From Daucus carota subsp. sativus (taxonomy: Eukaryota; Streptophyta; Magnoliopsida; Apiales; Apiaceae), in contig NC_030383.2 of assembly GCF_001625215.2 (NCBI RefSeq), positions 14,396,779 to 14,460,778 on the forward strand: DNA of 64,000 nucleotides, in the 5' to 3' direction. Positions 49,201 through 59,567 of the stretch are shown here, in pieces. The stretch's first letter is position 1; each line of letters opens with the position of its first letter. The position numbers and the translations under genes were made by a program. Under the pieces are notes generated by a model, which was not told the origin of the DNA, did no database searches, and worked only from the letters and a program-made list of their open reading frames with translations.

Positions 49201-52200
49201 AGCTTATAAGTTCAGAAAATTTTAATTATGTGGAGACGTGGAGGGGTAGAGAGAGGGGAAAATGCTTATATAGTTAACTTATACTACTTTCTTGAGGGTA
49301 CCTCAGTTTTGAAGTATTTGAACTATAAACGGGCACCTCATGTTAACTCATCAATTTATTTTAACCCGACATGTAAAGTCCTTACAAGCAAATTTGTCGA
49401 AACAGATGACGATGTATTATTACAGGTAAAGTCTTTCCTTGCACCATAAAAGCACCTAAAAACTTAGTATATATATATTTAAGGGAAGCTGGCCCTTAAC
49501 CAGTTGAACATATCTATACTGCTGTATATAAGTTCGACTGAGTTTTTTAGTGCACATGACAGTAAACCTAGGTTCTTCGGATCTATAGCGATTAAAGTGC
49601 CTTGTTCAGAACGAATGACGTCTAGCTTCTAAGCAACAGAAATCAATATATACACAAGTAACACAATGCACTTTTTTGTCTTGAGTCACTCATTAGTCAT
49701 TATATTAGTTCACTAATTTCACAAACTTAAGTGTGTTTGCAGAGTTGATGATTCAAAATCCAAAAGATGCACATTACATGCTTCACAAGTAATAAGTTCT
49801 GGAGTGTACTCCTATTAGTTTAGATGCCACAATTGTCTCCATTTACTCGTTAATTTGATATGTAATGGAACTATGTAAGAAACCATAAGTTCTTAAAGAC
49901 TGACATATGTGAGATCATTTTCTACGGAACATTGTGAAAAAGGGAGGGGGAAAAAACTACATGCAGGATTCAAAAACTTACAGCACACAATTCCAGGATA
50001 GAAGTCAATCTTGGCACTGTTTGAAAGTTGGAAGTTTAAGAAAAAATTAAAAGTTTAGGCCAGATTAGAGGTTTGACCATGTGAATCATCTATAATATTG
50101 GTGTTCGGACTTTGGTAGTTAGCGGATCGAAGTAGCAGTTTGGACCCAAAAAGTTAATTTTGTAAAATCTACTTGGAGGAACTTTTTCAATTAGAGATTG
50201 TCATGTGTCTACTTAATATACAAAAAGCTAATTCAATAGCTAGTTATCAAACAATACAAAAAAGCTAATTCAATCCGCTAGTCAAAACAACTACTTCAAT
50301 TAAATCCGCTAACAGCTAACCTCTAAACATTAATTGTCATACAGGACCCTTATCTTTTTTAACATAGTGGCACTATTAAGGATCTTGTTGAAAAACCAGC
50401 AAGGCCGTCTATCTAAGACTCCTATAGTAGCATCAAATTTAAGTTGTCATGCCACAAAGAATTCTTTTATCACCTCCATGCAAAACGGAAAAAGGAATTG
50501 CTTACCATGTCACATTTATTGTAGTGGAGCTTTGTTACTGAGTCTCCGCGCCCCAGCTCAGAAGCAAATCCATAAGAAATATACATCTTTGGCCCCAAAT
50601 CTGGCTTGAGACCTCCGTCAGGTGGCATGACAGCGAGATTGAGGCGGCCACTATATGGATGTGTATGCTCCTTGAAGGGCAAACAACTAATAAACTCTGT
50701 GCTGTGTCGCGGTACATGCTCATTGAATAAAGTAGATGGAGGCCAATCTATCAACTTTAGAATTTGGGGCCACCCATGTTTGTCAAACCGCCCCTCCTGA
50801 TACCCTTTGAAAAACTGGTGGAGGTTGGTATCCACCTGGATAGCATCCAGTGACAATATTAGTTCATTAGCAAGGAATTCTTAAACAATTTATGACATGA
50901 AAGGTCAAATTTGTTGCTAATAATATAAGAAAAAAGTAGTTGCTGCCAAACCAAATGTATGGACATTCGGACCTTAGTCATGCTTAAATATTTCAATCTA
51001 TATTTTCACAGCACATTGTTTTTTTCATTCCAAACTTCTGCTTTACTTTAACTTCATCCATCTCATATAAACTTGGCCTTATTATTTTTTTATTAATTAA
51101 TTTGGTTTACACATTCACAGGTGGCATAATTCAGTAGACTTTACTTCTATTTAGTTAAATTTAAGGGAATGTAATCCCTTTTTCTTTTCAAGGTGGAGAA
51201 ACAGTGAAACACAAATGAGGCCATACAGAAAGAATAACTTAGGGCCTTGCGCATGGAGATTTGAAATTCAGATATTTCTGTTAAAATATATTTTATGCAT
51301 CAAATAAACAGGTAACATTCTTCTATTTACACCTATTTAAAGTAAAAAATAACATAAGAAAAATCTTATTAAAATATGCTTTTAAAAGAAGTACTATAGA
51401 TATAGTCTCTATGCCCCCATTTATATTGTCCAATCAAACTCCCCAAAAGTTATTCGATACCATATCATCACATTCATTTTATTCTCGAACAAAACATCTT
51501 AACAAGATTTGATAGAACTAAACAGTAAACCTGTCTAACTTTAAAACTTGATATGCTTCCATCATCATCCCTAGATAATAAGATACGTTACAGTATTATC
51601 ATTTTATCATGAAGTAACTGTTAAAGGCAGGGACATTGAAATCAGTATGCACGTAACATTTAGAACAAAGCAACTGCCTGGCAGTCGATTCGTATTGTAC
51701 AAACACAACTGGTAAGAACATCTGTGTATTTAAAGCATCCACAAAGCATACTACCAGGGTAGAAGGTGGACTCACCTCACGCCAATCCAAACAATTGAGG
51801 GCAGATACATTTAGAAGCCGGGCATGTTTTTCATTTTTAATCTGCCGAAATGCTCGCCAGATAACCATAGGTTCCCAGCTCAGACCACATGTAGTTTCAA
51901 GTACATTATTAACAATTACTGGCTCACCTTTAAATAAATGAGACTGAAAATGCTTTAACTCTGCATCTTTGATGTCCACGGCCATACAGGTATACAAGTA
52001 ATTGTCATCAGAATTTTCACGAGACGCAGCTTTTCTTATATTCCCTCCGCAGGCAGCCATATCACACAAATTGGTACAGGTGCACCACTGCGTAGGAGTT
52101 TCAGACGTGTCTAACTTGTGTTCTTCAAAAAGTGCATTAGCTCTCCACAACAAGGAACTGATGTGATCTTCGCGTAAAATATGCTTCAGTTTTAGTAGTC

Positions 52201-54328
52201 CTTTACCACAACCACCCTTACCCTTTGGGGGGCAACGAATTTTACCATCTTCGTTAACCCTCAATTTAGATAATGACTTCACATGATCCTCACTCACATC
52301 TTCATCAGGCGTCCAGCCTTTTCTTGATGGCACAATTTCTTCCTCCTCAACTCCCTGTAGGAAGCCATCACACACCTCCCGGCAACAAGTGAGGCAAAGA
52401 TTATAAGAACAGTGTGTACAGTTTCTGTGAAGGTCCGGAATATATGTTTTGCAGTTGTTGCTGCATAGAACAAAAATGATTATATCAATGTAGACACTAA
52501 CTGTTATCCAAGATTATATATATATATATATATATATATTGCAAACCTACCAATACACAAGTTCATCCAACTGATATTTTGCTGCCTCCACTTTTAGCTG
52601 TAACAAAGATATGCCTGAACAAACAATAAAAATAAAATATGAATCACTGACAAGACTGAGTTCTGCCATATATGCAATTCACTAATATTTCATAAAGGTA
52701 AAGTGTCCCTAGTATGGATGGTTGATTGAAACAGAGGCCAAAGGCTCAGTTTATAAATAACCAGGAACATTAAAGAATTTAATCATGCCAAAAGGTAAAT
52801 TGGCAATTCCTTAACAGAAAAGAAAGTAGTCACTACAAAATAAACAAGATTTCTTAATAGAAATAACGTAACATATAGGTAATAACTAAGAGCTATAAAC
52901 AAAATATTACCTATCAAGTAATGAAACAAACTAATTTAATAACATCAGAGCACAAGTAGTTTTACTTTTTTCCCTTATTATTAAGTATTAACACACTGCT
53001 GTTGATGAGAAATCACAACACTGAAGTGTGTCAAAACCCGTCTTGAGTTGCATGTGTGAATCATTTGTGCTACCATCATATGCAGTAAATCAATCCAAGA
53101 TTTGGAGACTTTTACGGGAAAAGAGAGGCATTACCTTGTATTTTAGCTTCCCTCGTCTTCTCCTTATTTTGCTCCTCATGAATTTGTCTCATGAATGGTA
53201 GAATCATTTTTAATATATATGTGGCATTATGGAACATGTCATCTGTACTAGGCATGACATCGGATCTTAATCTCGCTAAAGCCTACAAAATCATCAAAAA
53301 TGGCATAAGATGACTATCGCGGGCAAATGCATACTCCCTCCGTCCCACTTCTTTTGTCTTGTTTGACTTTTTGTGGTCAAATTGACCAAACTTTGACCGG
53401 TAATAACTAATTATTCTTACATGATTTTTAAAATCCGAAACATACATCATGAAGTAGAGCAAATGTAGATTTTAGTAATATATTTTTTAAAATCTTTTCC
53501 AATTATTTAATACATGTAAATTTCAGTCAAAGTTTGGTCAATTTGACCATTAAAAGTCAAACAAGCCAAAAGAATTGGGACGGAGGGAGTATAATAATAA
53601 CATTACACAAGGTCCTAAAAGAAATTGGATTGATTTGAAGAAACCAACCCTAGAAGGGCCTTTTTTACGCAAGCAATTGATGCAATTGCAGTTGCCTCTA
53701 CAAACGGGACAAGCCTGCTCAAAATCCTCCTCACTCATCAACGGATACCTACACATCATTTCAAGCATCCTATCAACGACTAAAAATAAAAACATGACAT
53801 CGAATTCCACTCATCCAATTATGCTTAAAAACAGCAATGCTAGACAAAATACAAAGAAATTCTTGTCAAAAAAGAAACGGCATTGCAAAAAAGCACGATA
53901 CCAAGCGGAGATGCAGGGAAAACAATATCTGCGACGATTGCATTTCAAACAGCGAACCACATAGCCTCTGTCATTCCTCTTACACTGATGACACGCATTG
54001 CAAATCACCTCAGTGCCATTCTCCTGTTAACATCAACCAACCACAAAGGCCTTCAAAATCAAATAAATTTACACAGAATTATCAATAATTCAATAACAAA
54101 CAATTACAAAATTGATGAACTTACGTTATTATTTGTACTAGTGTTATTGTAACAATCAGAAACCTTTTTCTTCTTGTTGTTCGTTTCAATAACCCCGGGG
54201 CCCATCTTTCTTTTGGAAGCGCAGAGTTGAGGAAGATTCGAAACAGCTTCATTCTTTTTCTTGATGATTTTGGCTTTGGCCTCGTTGAACATATCAATAA
54301 GCTTGATGTTGGTGCTTTTGTGTTTCAT
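43206..54328 (-). CDS. JMJ24: JMJ24-like RING/JmjC protein with extra C-terminal region (1108 aa, 14 coding exons)
   Basis: Exons: 54125-54328, 53902-54023, 53649-53748, 53135-53282, 52551-52614, 51776-52460, 50506-50835, 48201-48494, 47082-47154, 46920-47005, 44983-45102, 44820-44881, 44065-44323, 43206-43985; 1109 codons including stop. A basic N-terminus is followed by the Cys-rich RING-like region (CNACHQCKRND...CPVCRGNCNCINC, about residues 75-135), a second Cys cluster (about 212-235) and a JmjC domain ending near residue 715. This is the plant KDM3/JMJ25 layout. The Fe(II) sites read HYN (His545, Asn547) where active members have H-x-D, and CPYQV (Tyr696) where they have CPHQV, so demethylation is unlikely. 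Arabidopsis JMJ24 also lacks these residues and works as an E3 ligase against CMT3. After residue 762 come an acidic Ser-rich part and a coiled-coil region to the end. Three MITEs lie in introns. Confidence 0.9.
47730..47974. mobile_element. Stowaway-like MITE in JmjC gene intron 8 (245 bp)
   Basis: TACTCCCTCCGTCCC and GGGACGGAGGGAGTA ends with flanking TA. The interior matches the copy at 9114. Confidence 0.85.
48768..49122. mobile_element. MITE with strong internal hairpins in JmjC gene intron 7
   Basis: CCGTTTGGGGTTGCTGTT on the left mirrors the right end (AACAGAACTCCCAAACAGAC). Inside, AGCAGCTTTTAGCTGAAAAG and related CAGCTTTT/AAAAGCTG words are repeated in both orientations. Target duplication not resolved. 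Confidence 0.55.
50096..50336. mobile_element. MITE in JmjC gene intron 7, same family as 19771-20012
   Basis: GGTAGTTAGCGGAT on the left and ATCCGCTAACAGCTAACC on the right are inverted ends. Interior AGCTAATTCAAT is duplicated. It lies about 170 bp from the end of exon 7. Confidence 0.6.
52519..52540. repeat. (TA)n microsatellite in JmjC gene intron 5
   Basis: About 11 TA units, a few bases beyond the donor of exon 5. Confidence 0.8.
53332..53591. mobile_element. Stowaway-like MITE in JmjC gene intron 3 (260 bp)
   Basis: TACTCCCTCCGTCCC and GGGACGGAGGGAGTA ends with flanking TA. The arms pair further inward (GTCAAATTGACCAAACTTTG against CAAAGTTTGGTCAATTTGAC), so it folds into a long stem. 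It fills nearly half of the 366-bp intron, 57 bp from exon 3. Confidence 0.85.
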
Positions 54329-55439
54329 TGTTAAACATGAAAAACCCAAATTGTGTGATTGTGTGTGTGTGTATAAGAAAGGAAGAATTGTAGATGGGGT
54401 CGGACAGTAGTTGTTTGTGTTTGAGTGGAGAACTAAAGCTCTGTTCCGGTTATCAACATTCAGGATACAAACTAACTTCCCAAGTACTCTGCTGCGTGGG
54501 GCCGTATGACAACACTAGGGTTTTATATTAAAAAATTGAGGTAAAGTTGAGGATGAACTTTTTTTTTGTTTTTAAAATAAAGAAGTTGGTTTTTTCTTCT
54601 TTTGATGAAGAAGATAAATCATTTTATTTATGGTTACTTTGGGTGTGATCAAGTTATTTTAATGATATTTCTAAAAAAAGGGTATTGAGATATATTTAGA
54701 TTTATAAAAAAAGAAAGTAAGGACATTTTGGATAATAATTGGGAATTTTGTGAATTTTAATTTTTACAGTTATATGAATAATAATAGAGCGTCAAAAAAT
54801 TTATTAATCTTTTCACTATTTTACTAATTAACCAATAACATTTTTTACTAACAAGTTTAACTAACAATCTTTTCAAAATTAAGTAAATTTTAATCATGAT
54901 TAATATAAAATCTCACATGACAGATGCCACATTACTACTCCACATGTTTGCCACGTGTAAATTATAAAAAATAATTATAAAATCAATAATTTAGTAAAAT
55001 CAAAATATCAAAAGAACATCAAAACCTCTACCCTCTCATTCCCCCGCTATTCTCTATTCTAGTGTTGAAACCCTACCCAACGACCAGCACTCATTTTATT
55101 CATTGCTCTTCGATTGATACGGTAAGTTCATTTTTGATTCTTCCTTTCGATTTATATACTCATCTTGTAATAATATGATATGTTGTTATATTGCGTGATT
55201 ACGAGAATTTGATTAAATTTGATATTACATAAATTTCATGATCGTGTGAATTTAATATATAACCGATTCAGAATATGTGAATTATATATATTTTAGAATT
55301 TGATTTATCGTATAATTTATTGAATAATGTTGTCCTTAATATTATGAGAATTGATGCAAATCATGTAATTAATCATTTAACGTGAAGTTTTTTTTTTGCA
55401 ATGACTTATAGTCTTATAAATAAATATCTGTTTTAAGAA
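54329..55439. other. Intergenic DNA upstream of the JmjC gene
   Basis: Contains the JmjC promoter side (CA-rich TATACACACACACAC on the minus strand near 54370). At about 55020-55120 a CT-rich stretch with AAACCCTACCC ends at GATACG|GTAAGTT, which looks like a non-coding plus-strand 5' exon, but no gene follows it. Confidence 0.35.
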
Positions 55440-55530
55440 ATTCTCGTGATGAGTTGGGATCGAACCCAGGACTTGGGACGATAGAGCATAAACTCTTAAC
55501 TAATGATAATTTAGATTTGGATTACTTTAT
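55440..55530 (-). repeat. Possible tRNA-derived SINE fragment
   Basis: On the minus strand, TTAGTTAAGAGTTTATGC resembles an A box and CTGGGTTCGATCCCAACTC a B box, about 35 bases apart. No full tRNA cloverleaf and no CCA-type end, so a SINE or tRNA relic is more likely than a working tRNA. Confidence 0.4.
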
Positions 55531-55886
55531 TGCTTTTATTAAATTAATTTGTTTTAATGTTTTAAAATTAAAAAAATCATATTTAATTTTTCAAAAAATT
55601 TATCAGATTGAAAATTATCAAAATATTTCAAGTTTTATCTGTTGCAACAAATTAAAGCACAACATTAATTATATATGAATTAGAGTGTGTTTGTTTTAAC
55701 TTAAGACTGGGTTTAAAACTGTTTCTAATTTTAAACTGAAGAACGTCTGTTTATGTAATAAATAAAGTCGGTTTAAAATCAGAAATAAGTCAGAAAATAA
55801 TTTAAAGTCAGAAGTTAATTAGTTTCGAAGAACTTAATTTTCCTTAAATTATTAACACAGCAAGTAAATTATTTACTGTGCCTAAC

Positions 55887-56835
55887 TTATTCGTCTACTA
55901 CATAAAACCTTCTTGATTTTCCAGATCTACATGATCTCCCCCCGCAAGAATTAGACGATCCCATCCTCGTCAGCTCCATGCCTTCACCAAACGGAAAACT
56001 CACCACAGATTCAACTGATCCTCTCTTCCCCTTAACAACTTCTCCAAATGATTTTCTACAAACTTTACTATTAACTACCACAACTGACCCTTTCTGCTTC
56101 ATGTCTATAATCTCAAACAATCTCAGATGATCTTCATATTTACCATCTATAACAGCAAAGTCGATGTTCTTGTACTGCTTAATCACTTCGCATGGATCTC
56201 CGATCACGATCCTCGCCACCTTTTCCAGATCCATATGTTGTTTAAGGTGATTAGAGATTGTGTTTTTGGTCTTGTCATGAGGGACTATGCAGATGAGATG
56301 GCCTCGTGTTTGTGTTGCGGCCACCGCGAGTGCGAGTGTAAGTGGTGTGACGCCTTGTGTAGTGATTTCTACTATTAGTTTTGCTTGCCTTCCTGCTGCT
56401 AATGCTGATACGAATTCCATGCACTCCGGTTCCAACGGTGGTCTTGTGCTCCCTTGCCTGTGGATTTTACACTGCACGTGCGAACAACACTGGTTAATTA
56501 AAACAGCTAATTCGATTAGAGTAGTGCACATTAGTGTGTACAAAAAGTTGTACATAAAGACATGTCTATTGACGTGGGATGAATACATGAGACCTATTCC
56601 AATTAAAACTTTTCAAATATCAGTACAAAATTCTGTGCATATCTAAACTATTGTAGGGACAGAGGGAGAATATTTTAGTTTGAATCCTAACTTCTCTGAG
56701 AAAATCATTACAAGATTATAAATACTTAAAAGGATTCAAATCATATGAAAAATATATTGAGTTAAAAGAGAAAATACTCGCCAAGTCTGATGTTTTCAAG
56801 AAAGCTTTCATAGCATCCGGAGGAGACCACTCCAT
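55887..56835 (-). CDS. DUF1442 family protein (212 aa, two exons)
   Basis: Exons: 56782-56835 and 55887-56471; 213 codons including the stop. The start MEWSPPDAMKAFLKTSDLC matches the family opening (xWSPExAxKAxLxTL), and FVSALAAGRQAKLIVEI, HLICIVPH and FAVIDGKYEDHLRLFEII follow in the usual order. DUF1442 proteins have a Rossmann-like fold related to SAM methyltransferases, but activity is not established. The C-terminus is rich in Ser, Gly, Cys and Arg. The only intron needs a GC donor (TTG|GCGAGT at 56781); the nearby GT gives a frame ending at once. A TATA-like CTATATATTA lies at 56981-56990 on the minus strand, 146 bp upstream. Confidence 0.88.
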
Positions 56836-56976
56836 AGAGAAGGACTGATTGCAGAAGCAACTTGGTCAAGAAAAAAAACCAAATTAAGATAACAGAAGAG
56901 GTAGTTAATATGTAGAGGGAATGTGTAGATTGGTAAGGGATGGTAGTAAAATATATTGAGCTTGGACTTGCGGGAA

Positions 56977-56992
56977 GAATTAATATATAGGC
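56977..56992 (-). promoter_or_regulatory. Probable TATA box of the DUF1442 gene
   Basis: CCTATATATTAATTC on the minus strand, about 145 bases before the start codon, a usual distance allowing a leader of about 110 bases. Confidence 0.5.
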
Positions 56993-57261
56993 ATTGTTAG
57001 TAGCCGAGGTTTACATTTGTGGATAAACAAAGAGATATGGGTGACAGATATATGACGCATGCCATGATATGTGCACTGCCAAGAAAACAGAGGTTTGACA
57101 CATGGCGGTGTTACAAAAGAAGTTTATGCATGGAGGGGGGAGTCGTGGCATTGTATGAGCATATACACGTTAGAGAAAATTGATAAATGAAGGTAAAATT
57201 TGTGTATGAATAACAAGTTGTTTGTTTTTAGGTAAGAGGAGCTAAGAATGAATAAGGAGAC

Positions 57262-57290
57262 AGCTGCTGCTGCTGCTGCTGCTGCTGCTA
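57262..57290. repeat. (GCT)n trinucleotide microsatellite
   Basis: About nine GCT units in non-coding DNA between the DUF1442 gene and the LEA_2 fragment. Confidence 0.9.
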
Positions 57291-57559
57291 AAGTCTAAAC
57301 AGTGCCGTATGGGGACATTTGCACAATTGCAGTTACTTATCGTGACTGCATGTATTCGATTTTGTCAACTATGTGCATTTAATTGCTTGAAGATTTACTA
57401 AAATCCACCTAAGTTAAATTAAATTTTGATAACTTAACCTCTTTAAATTAAATTAGATTTATTAATAAGATATAAGTCTGTTATCTCTTTCTCTCACAAA
57501 AACTAGAGTTTGAAAAGTCGTCTCTCATTCTTTGTCTTTGTCCTTTTTTAAACCATTCC

Positions 57560-58184
57560 AGGGGCTTCCGTGAAAAGTCTGTTTTCTTTCATATTGCCAC
57601 CCTCTTTCTTTTATCAAGAGGCTGTTCTTTTGCATTTTTTTAGATGTTTCTCATTCTATAAGCTTTCTGATGGATCATATGATTGGCAGAGTTTGGCTGT
57701 CAACAACATCTTCGTTGGAATGGGTCCAGACTTTACCGGGGTTCCAACAAATATGCTCACAGTGAACGGTACATTGAGGCTGAGCGTATACAATCCTGCT
57801 ACATTCTTTGGTATTCGTGTTAGCTCCACTCCTGTCAACCTGATCTACTCGGATGTCGTTGCTGCTACTGGTCAGGTGAGATATCTTCTTTAGCAAAGCA
57901 TCATATCTGTAAATTAAATGGTTATGACAGGGGATAGATTTTTGATAATAGTTGTTTCACGAATTATAGTTTAGGTTTAGGCCTTTGTTTAATGGCTGAG
58001 TTGTTAACGATACGTTAATCTTACACGACTGCAGCTAAAGAAATATTTTCAATCAAGAAAGAGCCACCGGACAGTACTAGTGAACGTGGAAGGGCTCAGA
58101 GTTCCTTTATATGGAGCTGGATCAGCCATAAACGAGACTAAAACCGGTTACCAAGTTCCACCGGAACTGAAGTTTGACCTATAA
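57560..58184 (+). pseudogene. LEA_2 / NHL-like gene fragment
   Basis: One exon ends at 57875 (GTGAGA donor) and the next runs 58035-58184 to TAA. Together they read SLAVNNIFVGMGPDFTGVPT, MLTVNGTLRLSVYNPATFFG, VSSTPVNLIYSDVVAATGQL and KKYFQSRKSHRTVLVNVEG, the central LEA_2 domain of plant membrane-anchored LEA/hydroxyproline-rich glycoproteins. The cytoplasmic N-terminus and transmembrane helix are not identifiable upstream, and the protein stops about 50 residues before the usual end (PPELKFDL, then stop). The first acceptor is unclear (TTTTTTAG at about 57642 or CTATAAG at about 57662). Most likely a truncated duplicate; a short expressed gene is not excluded. Confidence 0.7.
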
Positions 58185-58594
58185 AATTTAAGAAGAATTC
58201 ATGCGAGTATCTCTGATGTCCACGTCCACACACTGCTGCTGGACATCGTCCTTCATGGCTTGTGAGTGTGCAAGGTCTGTTGTGCCTTGTGTAGATATAA
58301 TGGTCTGCTTGTTTCAGTAATGAAAACTGATTTTTGTTGTAATGGTCCAGATTGTTAAGTGTATGAGATAGACCTTTGCGGTAGTTCTTTGTATTGGGTT
58401 CAGATTTGTCAAGAACTTGTGAATTTTTGTGATCTTTCAAAATGTGTAACTTGTACGTAATATATGTTGAAATAAATCATAAATGTAATTAATGATTAAT
58501 ATATATTTTCACCTATATTAGTTATTATTCGTCATTTCTTACTAGGTCCGCCTCACTGATTGAGTTTGTTCCGTTAGTGGATTGTTCCATTAAC

Positions 58595-58653
58595 AATCTA
58601 GATCCGTCTCCGTGATTGGTTTGTTCTAGATCCGTCTCCGTGATTGGTTTGTT
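58595..58653. repeat. Short direct duplication
   Basis: CTAGATCCGTCTCCGTGATT followed by GGTTTGTT is present twice in succession. Confidence 0.8.
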
Positions 58654-58762
58654 CGGTTAACGATCGTACTTCTTTGAAGAAATGCAAGAGCTCTTAGTTA
58701 TTCAAATATTTCTTTCCAAAAACGTGTAAAGCATTTCTTAATTAGGATGCATGCCCAGGTGC

Positions 58763-59182
58763 CCTGGTTAAGAGAAGTCCAATAGGTTACCTATATGATG
58801 TCCTAAACTAATATTTAGGTAATGTGTCAAAAAAATGCACTCCAAACTAATATTTAGGTAATGTGTCAAAAAAATGCACTCCAACACTATCCTAGTGTTA
58901 TCCTAAATCACTAGCACAACTTTAATTCTCCTAGCCATTACCTATTTATAATTAGTAACCCCTAGCCATTAATCATCTCTCTCCTTCTTTCTTTGTCTAT
59001 TCTCTCCTTTTCTCCTTCTCTCTCTCAAATTTATTATTAAAAATAATCTTAGGAGAACAAATATAGGGATTACTATTGGAGTTGACACTAAAAATATATT
59101 ACCTAAATCACTAAAACACACTAGCAATAATTATTTTATATTATTTATAAGTAATGAGATAGGTAACATATTGGACTTGCTC
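58763..59182. mobile_element. MITE with GTCCAATA ends
   Basis: AGAAGTCCAATAGGTTACCT on the left mirrors the right end AGGTAACATATTGGACTTGC. Inside, AACTAATATTTAGGTAATGT with the following TCAAAAAAATGCACTCC occurs twice in a row (about 58806 and 58846, period about 40). Confidence 0.6.
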
Positions 59183-59567
59183 AACACATCTCATAGCAAA
59201 AACTATAAAATTCTGCATATTTTTCTTTCTTGCACCATATCGGTTTCATTTTCTCTGCTGAGGTACCTTAGGGCTCAGGCCTCGGCCATAATATGCATTG
59301 TACATCGTTTATTTAGTTTCGAACCTGAAGAACTATGTTTTTAGAAGCCTCATGGATTATAAACAAACGCAAAAGAGGATATATAAAAATTAATCCAACT
59401 AAAAATATCCATAAACTGAGAGAAAAAATAGTTACTAATTTTGCATTCAGCATTCAATTATATTATATCTATCCAATATTATTAAATTAATCCAATTAAA
59501 AATATATATCCATAACCTGAAGAGAAAATATAGTTACGAATTTTGCATTCAGCATTTAATTATACTA

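Noticed and set aside
53575-54152. Plus-strand frames opposite the RING exons
   Set aside because: The minus strand has conserved Cys motifs and matching splice sites; the plus-strand frames do not.
55440-55530. Functional tRNA gene
   Set aside because: A and B box-like words are present but the stems of a cloverleaf do not form properly; SINE relic preferred.
56287-56646. 119-codon plus-strand frame
   Set aside because: It is the complement of the DUF1442 second exon and its upstream intron.
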